Below, piece by piece: positions 1 through 6,231 of a stretch of 20,796 nucleotides of DNA (position 1 is its first letter; each line of letters begins with the position of its first letter). Origin of the DNA: Lachnospiraceae bacterium (lineage in GTDB: Bacteria; Bacillota_A; Clostridia; Lachnospirales; Lachnospiraceae). Made by a program: the position numbers and the translations under genes. The stretch covers positions 1 through 20,796 of the forward strand of contig JAFQCI010000129.1 of NCBI GenBank assembly GCA_017416505.1, read 5' to 3'. Under the pieces are notes generated by a model. It saw only the letters and a list, made by a program, of their open reading frames with translations, did not search any database and was not told the origin of the DNA.

Positions 1-45
1 CGCCCTTTCACGGCGGTAACAGGGGTTCAAATCCCCTTGGGGTCA
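1..45 (+). tRNA. tRNA-Glu (anticodon TTC), 3' part only
   Basis: The window begins inside the anticodon arm. The loop reads CTTTCAC, giving anticodon TTC (Glu). The T arm is 21-37 (stem AGGGG/CCCCT around TTCAAAT), followed by the 3' acceptor strand TGGGGTC at 38-44 and discriminator A at 45. CCA is not encoded. The 5' half lies outside the window. It is the first of three tRNA genes in the same direction. Confidence 0.9.
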
Positions 46-108
46 TTTTAGCTTATATAGGAATATATAAGTTATTCTTGCATATAATACTATAGATAAA
101 AGAAACAT

Positions 109-179
109 GGCGCCATAGCCAAGTGGTAAGGCAGAGGTCTGCAACACCTTTATCATCGGTTCAAATCCGTTTGGCGCCT
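109..179 (+). tRNA. tRNA-Cys (anticodon GCA)
   Basis: Full cloverleaf. The acceptor stem GGCGCCA (109-115) pairs with TGGCGCC (172-178), and the discriminator is T179, as usual for tRNA-Cys. The anticodon stem GAGGT/ACCTT encloses loop CTGCAAC, with anticodon GCA. The T loop contains GTTCAAATC. CCA is not encoded, and a T-rich run follows at once. A TATAAT hexamer at 83-88 may be the -10 of a promoter, but no convincing -35 was seen. It could equally be cotranscribed with the upstream tRNA-Glu. Confidence 0.95.
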
Positions 180-267
180 TTTTTTATTTGTTTGAAAATG
201 TAAATTGGGTCTAAATAAAATAAGAAATGAATATTATTATAATGTAAAGAGAAAATTTAATGATTAT

Positions 268-341
<74 letters not shown>

Positions 342-349
342 GTCAATGA

Positions 350-379
350 ATACAGATTATGGGAAACCATAATCTGTAT
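350..379 (+). terminator. stem-loop after tRNA-fMet, possible weak terminator
   Basis: A perfect 13-bp stem (350-362 with 367-379) is closed by a GAAA tetraloop. It lies 8 nt after the tRNA-fMet 3' end. There is no proper T run after it (ATGTGTGT follows), so it may act as a processing or stability hairpin rather than a true intrinsic terminator. Confidence 0.45.
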
Positions 380-422
380 ATGTGTGTAAGGAGATTAAAA
401 TAAGGAGGGAGTTGTAAGTTTT

Positions 423-656
423 ATGAAAAAGGCTATCATTCGATTGCCAGGAGTAAATAGTGTTCAAAAATTTGTACATAAGGTAAATGAATACGAATAT
501 GAGGTAGATTTATATTCTCATAGATTTGTAATAGATGCCAAATCCATTTTAGGAGTTTTAAGTATAAATCGGGATGAACCATTGGAAATGCACATTTATA
601 ATGATAAATGTGACGATTTATTAAAGGATTTAGAAGAATTTATCTGCTATGAATAG
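423..656 (+). CDS. HPr-like (PTS phosphocarrier family) protein, no visible active-site His
   Basis: A 77-aa protein whose second half matches the HPr fold: about residues 28-58 carry a VDLYSHRFVIDAKSILGVLS segment, close to the regulatory-serine region of HPr (DAKSILGVLSL), followed by a typical beta strand and a C-terminal helix. The N-terminal GxHARPA segment with the phosphorylated His-15 is absent; residues 9-15 read PGVNSVQ. It therefore probably cannot carry phosphate from enzyme I as HPr does. The Ser of the AKSI stretch is kept, so a regulatory role is possible but is inference. The RBS AAGGAGGG lies at 402-409. It is monocistronic, ending in a terminator at 687-725. Confidence 0.75.
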   Translation: MKKAIIRLPGVNSVQKFVHKVNEYEYEVDLYSHRFVIDAKSILGVLSINRDEPLEMHIYNDKCDDLLKDLEEFICYE

Positions 657-686
657 TATAAGATGCAGTTAATAGGATAAAAAGAA

Positions 687-725
687 TGGTAACCATACAG
701 AAAAATTGTTTGGTTACCAATTTTT
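687..725 (+). terminator. intrinsic terminator after HPr-like gene
   Basis: TGGTAACCA (687-695) pairs with TGGTTACCA (711-719), and the stem can be extended by ACA/TGT inside the loop. It is followed by a T run at 721-725. It lies 30 nt after the HPr-like stop codon and separates that gene from the DUF951 gene. Confidence 0.75.
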
Positions 726-791
726 ATATACCAGGGAGTTCCATGTGAATAAATTACATGGTTCTTACCTATAAGAAAGGAATGTGAAGGT

Positions 792-971
792 ATGGAATTT
801 AATGTAGGTCAGGTTATAAAGTTAAAAAAATCACATCCTTGTGGGGCGAATCAATGGGAAATTCTTAGGGTAGGAATGGATTTTCGGCTAAAATGTCAGG
901 GATGTGGGCATCAGGTTATGGTTTCAAGAAAACTAGTAGAAAAGAATTTTAAAGGTTTTATAGAAGAGTAA
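792..971 (+). CDS. DUF951 family small protein (YyzM-like)
   Basis: A 59-aa protein starting MEFNVGQVIKLKKSHPCGAN and containing a conserved WEILRVGMDFRLKCQGCG segment. The pattern HPCG...W.I.R.G.DfrlkC.gCGh is the hallmark of DUF951, small proteins of unknown function; the cysteines (residues 17, 35, 38) could form a metal site. In Bacillus subtilis the homologue yyzM lies a short distance upstream of rpsF, and here rpsF is also the next gene, so the neighbourhood supports the call. Purine-rich stretches at 774-781 and 785-790 can serve as RBS. An 8-bp inverted repeat (741-748 with 754-761, CCATGT/ACATGG core) sits in the leader; its role is unknown. Confidence 0.85.
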   Translation: MEFNVGQVIKLKKSHPCGANQWEILRVGMDFRLKCQGCGHQVMVSRKLVEKNFKGFIEE

Positions 972-1080
972 AAACCTTGATTATATTTGAAATTAGTATG
1001 TTAAATCAGTTATATCATTTCAATAGTAAAAATATACCTGATTCGGGCATTATAGTCTGTACAGATTTAATAAAAAAGAC

Positions 1081-1109
1081 TTGCTTTTGATTGATAAATA
1101 TGATAGAAT
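1081..1109 (+). promoter_or_regulatory. sigma-A-type promoter of the rpsF operon
   Basis: TTGCTT (1081-1086) and TAGAAT (1104-1109) are separated by exactly 17 nt, and the region upstream is AT-rich. It lies 79 nt before the rpsF start codon and leaves a leader containing a hairpin at 1136-1162. Confidence 0.7.
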
Positions 1110-1135
1110 ATCAAATTGTGATATGTAGTTTATTC

Positions 1136-1162
1136 CTTGTTCTTTCAAAAAGAAAGGACCAG
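1136..1162 (+). promoter_or_regulatory. leader hairpin upstream of rpsF, possible autoregulatory site
   Basis: TGTTCTTTC-like left arm (1139-1146) pairs with GAAAGGAC (1152-1159) around an AAAAA loop, giving 8 bp with one G-U. After a T-C mismatch two more pairs extend the stem. Leaders that bind the S6:S18 complex are known in front of rpsF in many bacteria. Position and expected logic fit, but I could not confirm the specific S6:S18 motif, so the regulatory role is inference. Confidence 0.35.
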
Positions 1163-1187
1163 AGACCAAAAGGAGGTGCAGATAACA

Positions 1188-1475
1188 ATGACAAAGTATG
1201 AATTAGCGTTGGTTGTTAATGCAAAGATCGAAGAAGACGTAAGAGTAGCAACTGTCGACAAAGTAAAGGCTTATGTTGAAAAGTTTGGCGGTACTATTAC
1301 AAACGTTGAAGAATGTGGTAAGAAGAGATTAGCTTATGACATTCAAAAGATGAAAGAAGGATTTTATTATTTCATCCAATTCGAATCAGCATCTGATGTT
1401 CCAGCGAATCTAGAAGCTAGTGTTCGTATTATGGAAAATGTCATCAGATACTTATGCGTTAAACAAGAAGCATAA
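1188..1475 (+). CDS. rpsF: 30S ribosomal protein S6
   Basis: A 95-aa S6 protein beginning MTKYELALVVNAKIEED and ending near YLCVKQEA. S6 is a component of the 30S platform, where it forms a heterodimer with S18, encoded two genes downstream. The length and the RLAYDIQKMKEGFYYFIQFE segment are typical of the family. The reading frame stays open upstream to a TTG at 1137, but ATG 1188 is chosen because AAAGGAGGT (1169-1176) is correctly spaced from it and the family begins there. First gene of rpsF-ssb-rpsR, 20 nt before ssb. Confidence 0.97.
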   Translation: MTKYELALVVNAKIEEDVRVATVDKVKAYVEKFGGTITNVEECGKKRLAYDIQKMKEGFYYFIQFESASDVPANLEASVRIMENVIRYLCVKQEA

Positions 1476-1495
1476 CGAATAGGAGGAATTTCCAT

Positions 1496-1936
1496 ATGAA
1501 TAAGGTAATTTTGATGGGTCGTTTGACCAGAGATCCTGAAGTTAGATATTCTCAAGGCGAGAATGCCATGGCGATTGCCAGATATACCTTAGCAGTAGAT
1601 CGCAGATTTGCAAAGCGTGATGGAAGTAATGAGCAAACAGCAGATTTTATCGGATGTGTTGCATTTGGAAAAAATGCAGAATTTGCAGAGAAGTATTTAA
1701 AGCAGGGTACTAAGATTGCGATTACTGGAAGAATTCAAACTGGAAGCTATACCAACAAAGATGGTGTGAAAGTATATACCACTGATGTTGTTGTGGAAGA
1801 ACATGAATTTGCGGAAAGTAAAGCTACAGGAAGTGGAGATTATCAAGCAGCTGGCAGACCAGCACCTAGTGCGGCCGCAGGCGATGGATTTATTAGTATT
1901 CCAAATGGAATAGAAGATGAATTACCGTTCAACTAA
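1496..1936 (+). CDS. ssb: single-stranded DNA-binding protein
   Basis: A 146-aa SSB. It begins MNKVILMGRLTRDPEVRYSQ, followed by an OB-fold of about 105 residues (FIGCVAFGKNAEFAEKYLKQG is characteristic). A low-complexity Gly/Ala/Pro-rich linker leads to an acidic C-terminal tip, DELPFN. The tip recruits replication and repair partners; here it ends in an extra Asn after the usual LPF. It coats single-stranded DNA in replication, recombination and repair. RBS AGGAGG lies just upstream. Its position between rpsF and rpsR is the classic Firmicute arrangement. Confidence 0.97.
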   Translation: MNKVILMGRLTRDPEVRYSQGENAMAIARYTLAVDRRFAKRDGSNEQTADFIGCVAFGKNAEFAEKYLKQGTKIAITGRIQTGSYTNKDGVKVYTTDVVVEEHEFAESKATGSGDYQAAGRPAPSAAAGDGFISIPNGIEDELPFN

Positions 1937-1965
1937 TCGTATTATTATAATAGGAGGTAATACAA

Positions 1966-2238
1966 ATGCCAGTTAATAAGACTGAAAAGAGCGAACGTCC
2001 AGAAGCTCCAATGAAGAGAAGACCAATTCGCAGAAGAAAGAAAGTATGTGTATTTTGTGCAGATAAGAATGCTGTAATTGACTATAAAGATGTTAATAAG
2101 TTAAAGAGATATGTATCAGAAAGAGGTAAGATTCTTCCTAGAAGAATTACTGGAAACTGTGCAAAGCATCAAAGAGCTTTAACAGTAGCAATCAAGCGTG
2201 CAAGACACATCGCTTTAATGCCATATACATTAGACTAA
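1966..2238 (+). CDS. rpsR: 30S ribosomal protein S18
   Basis: A 90-aa S18 with a basic N-terminal tail ([11 protein letters not shown]) and the core VCVFCADK...[23 protein letters not shown]. It binds 16S rRNA together with S6. The CXXC of VCVFC plus the Cys and His of GNCAKHQ form the four-ligand zinc-type site, so this is the zinc-binding form of S18. RBS AGGAGGT precedes ATG 1966. It is the last gene of the operon and is followed by a strong terminator. Confidence 0.97.
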   Translation: MPVNKTEKSERPEAPMKRRPIRRRKKVCVFCADKNAVIDYKDVNKLKRYVSERGKILPRRITGNCAKHQRALTVAIKRARHIALMPYTLD

Positions 2239-2251
2239 TCATGATATTAAG

Positions 2252-2293
2252 ACTGTCGCACTAAGAAAGTTTACTTAATGCGGCAGTTTTTTT
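2252..2293 (+). terminator. intrinsic terminator of rpsF-ssb-rpsR
   Basis: ACTGTCGCA (from 2252) pairs with TGCGGCAGT (ending 2287). After a C-A mismatch the stem is extended by TAAG/CTTA. A run of seven T follows (2287-2293). Confidence 0.9.
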
Positions 2294-2361
2294 ACTTTAT
2301 AGGCGTGGGTACCAAAGTCTTAGTTTTTGATGAAAGCATGAAAAGTAAGACCTTTTGACTA

Positions 2362-2370
2362 TGGTATCAT
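2362..2370 (+). promoter_or_regulatory. possible extended -10 promoter for the 114-aa protein gene
   Basis: TGGTATCAT fits an extended -10 (TGnTATnnT), with a further TATAAT at 2371-2376 and TTGACT at 2355-2360. The TTGACT/TATAAT spacing is only 10 nt, so those two cannot work together. The element lies at the right arm of an imperfect inverted repeat (2308-2319 with 2357-2368). Confidence 0.3.
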
Positions 2371-2404
2371 TATAATAAGGATTCCGGGAATGGAGTGAAC
2401 AGGT

Positions 2405-2749
2405 ATGGAACAGGAAAATCCCTTTGGATTTAAAATAACTGTGGAAAAGGAAAAAGAGAGAGTTGTTTTTTATATGGCTGGCCCGGACCGTCGTTATAAT
2501 GGGAAAGAGTATGTATTAAAAAAAGAGGAAATAGATGAATTTTGTGCCTCTATGGTAGAAAATTTTGAACTGTACCAGTTGAAGAAGAAGGAAGGAAATT
2601 TGAAAGGGATACCCGGAAAAATGGGAATGACCATTCGCTTCGGATTAGTGGAAGGAGTTTGTTTTGGTGGAGTTTACGGGCAAATTCATTCTGAAAAGAA
2701 ACTGAAGCAGTGTATTAACTATATTCGTCAGATTCAAGAGTGTATGTAA
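2405..2749 (+). CDS. hypothetical protein, 114 aa
   Basis: I do not recognise the family. The protein is soluble, with no signal peptide or membrane segment. It starts MEQENPFGFKITVEKEKERV and carries alternating charged/hydrophobic strands, a Lys-rich middle (KKKEGNLKGIPGKMG) and a Gly-rich strand (GLVEGVCFGGVYGQIH) before a C-terminal helix, suggesting a small alpha/beta fold. A GGAG-type RBS lies at about 2391-2395. The gene sits alone between the rpsR terminator and the nadB promoter. Codon use looks like that of its neighbours. Confidence 0.7.
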   Translation: MEQENPFGFKITVEKEKERVVFYMAGPDRRYNGKEYVLKKEEIDEFCASMVENFELYQLKKKEGNLKGIPGKMGMTIRFGLVEGVCFGGVYGQIHSEKKLKQCINYIRQIQECM

Positions 2750-2764
2750 ATGAAATTAGATTTG

Positions 2765-2804
2765 TTTAAATGCAACTGTTCACGTGTGAATAGGTACGTT
2801 TAAA
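2765..2804. repeat. dispersed palindromic repeat, copy 1 (degenerate)
   Basis: The core AACTGTTCACGTGTGAA is shared with copies at 5201-5226 and 7986-8011. Here the right arm has drifted (TGAATAGGTAC), but the hairpin is lengthened by flanking TTTAAA boxes (2765-2770 with 2799-2804). It lies between the 114-aa gene and the nadB promoter, and no T run follows, so it is not a standard terminator. Confidence 0.65.
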
Positions 2805-2876
2805 TTATTAGTAAGTAATTGTTTGAATAGGAAGGAATAGAAAACAGATTGAAAAAAGTTTGGTAATTTTTTAACA

Positions 2877-2890
2877 AAGTAGTGCTACTT
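2877..2890. promoter_or_regulatory. candidate operator upstream of nadBC
   Basis: A 6-bp inverted repeat (AAGTAG, TG centre, CTACTT) ends 3 nt before the -35 box of the nadB promoter. Firmicute nad genes are commonly repressed by NiaR, a niacin-responsive regulator. I cannot confirm that this matches the NiaR consensus, so the assignment is inference from position. Confidence 0.35.
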
Positions 2891-2893
2891 ATC

Positions 2894-2922
2894 TTGACAC
2901 TGTTACGAAAATGTGGCATAGT
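2894..2922 (+). promoter_or_regulatory. promoter of nadB-nadC
   Basis: A perfect -35 TTGACA (2894-2899), a 17-nt spacer, and -10 CATAGT (2917-2922) preceded by TGG, giving an extended -10. Transcription would start about 35 nt before the nadB start codon. Confidence 0.75.
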
Positions 2923-2966
2923 AGATGTAATCTTTACAAACAACGGATAAAGAAAGAAGCGAAGAG

Positions 2967-4289
2967 ATGATGGACATGGAATGGAAACCGGATATTATTA
3001 TAGTAGGTACTGGTGCAGGGGGATTGTTTACAGCATTAAAATTCCCTGAAACTACGAAGATTTTGATGATTACCAAAGACGAAGTACTAAAAAGTGATTC
3101 TTATCTTGCTCAAGGAGGAATCAGTACATTAAAAACTCCGGAAGATTTTGAGAGTTATTATGAAGATACCATGAAAGCTGGACGGTATGAAAATAATAAA
3201 GACTCAGTAAAACTAATGATTGAGCGTTCTCCAAAGATTATGGAAGAACTGATGAATTATGGTGTTGATTTTGACCGGGAAGATGGGGAACTGTCTTATA
3301 CCAGAGAAGGTGGACACTCAAAGTTTCGTATTTTACATCATAAAGATGTAACCGGTAAAGAAATTACCACGAAATTATATGAATGTGTAAAGAAAAGAAA
3401 GAATATCGTGATTTTAGAACGTACTAAGATGCTGGATATCATCATTCGTGAGAATCGTTGCATCGGTATTGTTATAAAAGAAGAGGATGGAGAAGTAGCA
3501 GCTATGTATGCTAAATCTATTATTTTAGCGACAGGTGGCATTGGCGGTTTATTTGTTCATTCTACCAATTTCAGACATATTACAGGGGATGCTCTTGCCA
3601 TTGCCCTAAAGCATGGTGTTGAAGTTGAGAATATTCATTATATACAAATACATCCTACGGCACTGTATTCGAAGAAACCAGGAAGAAGATTTTTGATTTC
3701 CGAATCAGTAAGAGGCGAAGGAGCATATTTATTAAATAAAGATGGAGAACGTTTTGTAGACGAGCTGCTTCCGAGAGATGTGGTAAGTTGTGCCATTAAG
3801 GAACAGATGGAAAAAGAGGGAAGCGACCATGTTTATTTATCTTTGACTCATTTAGATGGAGAAGAGGTAAAACAGCGGTTCCCGAATATTTATCTTCATT
3901 GTTTAGAAGAAGGATATGATTTAACTAAGGAGCCGATTCCGGTCACTCCGGTTCAGCATTATCATATGGGCGGAATCAAGGTAGACCTGGATAGTAAAAC
4001 TAATGTAAAGGGTCTGCTGGCAGTAGGTGAAGCCAGTTGCAACGGGGTGCATGGAGCAAATCGTCTGGCATCGAACTCTTTATTAGAGAGTCTGGTGTTT
4101 GCAGAATGTGCTGCCAATTATGTCATGAACCATTTATTAGAAGAAGAGATACATATGGAAGGTCTGGAGCCTGATTTAAGCCAGTATCAGGAAGAGGATT
4201 GCAAGAAAGAATATAAGAAGATAATTTTAAATGAAATTAAGCGAAGGGATGGAGTTTTTTATGCTAAATGGTGTAACAATGAAAATTAA
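2967..4289 (+). CDS. nadB: L-aspartate oxidase
   Basis: A 440-aa flavoprotein that oxidises L-aspartate to iminoaspartate, the first step of de novo NAD synthesis. The N-terminal FAD-binding motif is GTGAGG (residues 14-19). SYLAQGGIS follows, then HHKDVTGKEI, and the family signature GVHGANRLASNSLLESLVF near the C-terminus, where flavin and substrate are contacted. It is shorter than the roughly 540-aa E. coli enzyme because the C-terminal helical region is reduced. ATG 2967 is used; ATGs at 2970 and 2976 are alternatives, and the RBS (GAAGAGA) is weak. The gene overlaps the start of nadC. nadA, whose product uses the iminoaspartate, is absent from this operon. Confidence 0.95.
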   Translation: MMDMEWKPDIIIVGTGAGGLFTALKFPETTKILMITKDEVLKSDSYLAQGGISTLKTPEDFESYYEDTMKAGRYENNKDSVKLMIERSPKIMEELMNYGVDFDREDGELSYTREGGHSKFRILHHKDVTGKEITTKLYECVKKRKNIVILERTKMLDIIIRENRCIGIVIKEEDGEVAAMYAKSIILATGGIGGLFVHSTNFRHITGDALAIALKHGVEVENIHYIQIHPTALYSKKPGRRFLISESVRGEGAYLLNKDGERFVDELLPRDVVSCAIKEQMEKEGSDHVYLSLTHLDGEEVKQRFPNIYLHCLEEGYDLTKEPIPVTPVQHYHMGGIKVDLDSKTNVKGLLAVGEASCNGVHGANRLASNSLLESLVFAECAANYVMNHLLEEEIHMEGLEPDLSQYQEEDCKKEYKKIILNEIKRRDGVFYAKWCNNEN

Positions 4290-5121
4290 TATAGATGAAT
4301 ATATTTTAAATGCGTTAAAAGAGGATATTACCAGTGAGGATGTTACTACGAATGCCATTATGCCAGAAGATAAAGCCGGAAGAGCAGATTTAATCTGTAA
4401 GGAAGATGGTGTGATTTGTGGTTTAGGAGTATTCCAAAGAGTATTTGAATTATTGGACGATAATGCCCGTTTTGAAACTACATTAAAAGATGGGGATGAA
4501 GTAAAGAAGGGTCAGTTAATGGGTGTTATTTATGGAGATATTAAGGCACTCTTAACAGGAGAACGTACTGCTTTAAATTACCTTCAAAGAATGAGTGGAA
4601 TTGCTACTTTTACCAAGAGCCTGGCGAAGGAACTAGAAGGTAGCAATACAAAACTTCTCGATACCAGAAAAACCACTCCTAATATGAGGCCTTTTGAAAA
4701 GTATGCAGTGAAAATTGGTGGAGGAACCAATCATAGATATAACTTATCAGATGGTATCTTAATTAAAGATAATCATATTGGGGCTGCAGGAAGCATTAAA
4801 AAGGCAGTACAAATGGCAAAAGATTATGCGCCATTTGTAAGAAAGATAGAAGTCGAAGTAGAAAATCTTTCCCAGTTGGAAGAGGCTTTAGAGGCTGGTG
4901 CGGATATTATTATGCTGGATAATATGGACAATGAAACCATGAAAGAGGCAGTAAGAATCGTTGGAATGAAGGCTGAAACAGAGTGTTCCGGTAATGTTAC
5001 AAAGGAACGCTTAAAGGAAATCAGGGAAATCGGAGTGAACTATGTTTCTTCCGGAGCATTGACCCATTCCGCTCCGATTATGGATATTTCATTGAAAAAT
5101 TTAGTTCCTGTAGAAGAATAG
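4261..5121 (+). CDS. nadC: nicotinate-nucleotide pyrophosphorylase (carboxylating), quinolinate phosphoribosyltransferase
   Basis: A 286-aa enzyme converting quinolinate and PRPP to nicotinate mononucleotide. Family motifs include ALKEDITSEDVTT, ERTALNYLQRMSGIAT, the LDTRKTTPNMRPFEKYAVKIGG stretch, NHRYNLSDGILIKDNHI and VSSGALTHSAP. The frame is open to an ATG at 4231, but ATG 4261 has GGAG at 4251-4254, 6 nt upstream, and gives the expected N-terminus (MLNGVTMKINIDEYILNALKED). The start overlaps the end of nadB by 29 nt, implying translational coupling. It is the last gene of the nad operon. Confidence 0.95.
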   Translation: MLNGVTMKINIDEYILNALKEDITSEDVTTNAIMPEDKAGRADLICKEDGVICGLGVFQRVFELLDDNARFETTLKDGDEVKKGQLMGVIYGDIKALLTGERTALNYLQRMSGIATFTKSLAKELEGSNTKLLDTRKTTPNMRPFEKYAVKIGGGTNHRYNLSDGILIKDNHIGAAGSIKKAVQMAKDYAPFVRKIEVEVENLSQLEEALEAGADIIMLDNMDNETMKEAVRIVGMKAETECSGNVTKERLKEIREIGVNYVSSGALTHSAPIMDISLKNLVPVEE

Positions 5122-5154
5122 AAGGGTTAGAAAATCCCTGAATCATACTATTAT

Positions 5155-5181
5155 GTATCCTGACAGCGGGTGTCAGGGTAC
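5155..5181 (+). other. stem-loop downstream of nadC
   Basis: An 11-bp stem including one G-U, with core CCTGACA/TGTCAGG, encloses a GCGGG loop. It lies 33 nt after the nadC stop and has no T run. It may be an mRNA 3'-end stabiliser or a remnant of a repeat. It is the first of three adjacent hairpins in the nadC-5328 gap. Confidence 0.5.
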
Positions 5182-5200
5182 GGTTTGAAGGGTAACGAAA

Positions 5201-5226
5201 GTTACTGTTCCCGTGTGAACAGTAAC
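5201..5226. repeat. dispersed palindromic repeat, copy 2
   Basis: GTTACTGTTC (5201-5210) and GAACAGTAAC (5217-5226) form a perfect 10-bp stem with a CCGTGT loop. The sequence matches the copy at 7986-8011 except near the centre. The left arm can also pair with GTAAC at 5192-5196 through a GAAA loop, so two alternative structures exist. Confidence 0.75.
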
Positions 5227-5230
5227 TAAC

Positions 5231-5279
5231 GAGAAGGTAACATTCAAAGTATTGAAATGTTGCCTTTTCTTTTTTTTCT
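5231..5279 (+). terminator. intrinsic terminator of nadBC
   Basis: The stem AGAAGGTAACATT pairs with AATGTTGCCTTTT (one G-U), with further pairing inside the loop. It is followed by an uninterrupted T run (5270-5277) and a further T-rich tract. Confidence 0.85.
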
Positions 5280-5284
5280 TTTTG

Positions 5285-5293
5285 TGATATGAT
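5285..5293 (+). promoter_or_regulatory. possible extended -10 promoter of the 5328-7935 module
   Basis: TG-A-TATGAT (TG at 5285-5286, TATGAT at 5288-5293) lies just after the nadBC terminator and 35 nt before the next start codon. There is no good -35 at 17 nt. It overlaps a TGATAT...ATATCA inverted repeat (5285-5290 with 5301-5306), which could be an operator. Confidence 0.4.
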
Positions 5294-5327
5294 AAAAAGG
5301 ATATCATAAAAAGAAAGAGGGGATATA

Positions 5328-6101
5328 ATGAAGAAAAAACTGTTGAAGCAGATTTTTATTGTAGATATTATTTTAGCAATGGCAGCTATCTGCTTATACG
5401 CAGAACCTTTGATTGGACTTTCTTTTTCCGGCTCTGATTTCAAAGAAGTGGCTATGGCTTATGTGATGTTGTTTCTGATTTTAATGGTATTTATTGTGGT
5501 AAATATTCGGCTGGTTACAACAAGATATGAAGAAGATGAAATTATCATTGATGAAATAGAAAACGTAGAACAGTTAGAGGAAGAGCTTAAAAAATTACAG
5601 AAATTAAAACCTAATTTTCAGCAGGAAATTCACGTATCTTTAGAACAGATGGAGCGACTGCAACGTAAATATGATATGTTAAATCAGTTACTGTATCAAA
5701 GTTTTCGCCAGAATGAGGATATGTTGAATACCAAACAATGCATGAGTGAGATGCAGGAAATGCTGTATGACAATATAAAACAGCTCATTAAGTGTCTTAA
5801 AGTTTTGGATGCCAAGGAATACGTTAGTTTTCAATCCGGATACCGAACCATTGATAATGATGTTATGGCAAAAAAACAGCAGCAGTTAGAAGAAAATGCG
5901 AATTATATCCGGGAGAAAGTAAATAAAAACGAACAGATTTTATTGGCCTTTGATCATTTAATGACGGAAATATCCAGAATCAATGATTCTGAGGAAGAAA
6001 ATGATTTATCAAAGATTAATGACATGGTGTCTGCATTAAGGAAGTTAAGAACGGCTTCCAGCGAAGACCCAATCGAAGAGTTAATTGGAAAATACCAATA
6101 A
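5328..6101 (+). CDS. membrane-anchored coiled-coil protein, unknown function
   Basis: A 257-aa protein with two predicted transmembrane helices near the N-terminus (about residues 5-25 and 41-63), joined by a short loop (AEPLIGLSFSGSDF). A long, charged, helical domain follows (about 70-225) with heptad-like spacing (EQLEEELKKLQKLK, QLLYQSFRQNEDM), consistent with a coiled coil. The topology suggests both termini and the coiled coil are cytoplasmic. RBS GAGGGG lies 7 nt before ATG 5328. I recognise no named family. It is followed by a membrane-anchored VWA protein in the same direction, so the two may form an envelope complex; this is inference. Confidence 0.75.
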   Translation: MKKKLLKQIFIVDIILAMAAICLYAEPLIGLSFSGSDFKEVAMAYVMLFLILMVFIVVNIRLVTTRYEEDEIIIDEIENVEQLEEELKKLQKLKPNFQQEIHVSLEQMERLQRKYDMLNQLLYQSFRQNEDMLNTKQCMSEMQEMLYDNIKQLIKCLKVLDAKEYVSFQSGYRTIDNDVMAKKQQQLEENANYIREKVNKNEQILLAFDHLMTEISRINDSEEENDLSKINDMVSALRKLRTASSEDPIEELIGKYQ

Positions 6102-6131
6102 TTTAGCCAAGATGATTCAAGGCTGATGTAA

Positions 6132-6200
6132 TAGGCAATTGCGAAACTATCCAAAACTTATATTGAGTGATACAAACTATTTTAGTTTCCCAATTACCTA
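6132..6200. mobile_element. 69-bp MITE-like remnant with TA-ended terminal inverted repeats
   Basis: The left end TAGGCAATTGCGAAACTA (6132-6149) and the reverse complement of the right end (TAGGTAATTGGGAAACTA) are near-identical. These same termini bound the 213-bp element at 16820-17032, and the adjoining CCAAAACTTATATTGAGTGAT matches the inner part of that element's right arm. The central hairpin is missing, so this looks like an internally deleted copy. Both ends finish in TA, as expected for insertion at TA dinucleotides. It occupies most of the gap before the VWA gene. Confidence 0.7.
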
Positions 6201-6231
6201 TGAAAGATGTAAAGAAAAAAGGAGAGATAGA

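Noticed and set aside
1054..1067. Palindrome around TCTGTACAGA upstream of the rpsF promoter
   Set aside because: It is short, lies just upstream of the -35, and nothing else supports an operator; it may be chance.
1137..1187. N-terminal extension of rpsF from a TTG codon
   Set aside because: The extension covers the leader hairpin and the AGGAGGT RBS; S6 proteins start at MTKYELALVV, so ATG 1188 is the start.
4231..4260. nadC start at ATG 4231
   Set aside because: It has no RBS and would add a non-conserved stretch; GGAG at 4251-4254 and the family N-terminus support 4261.
6139..6231. Upstream extension of the VWA protein to TTG 6139
   Set aside because: The extra frame runs through the 69-bp inverted-repeat element; a good RBS lies directly before ATG 6232, and the protein then starts with a normal anchor sequence.
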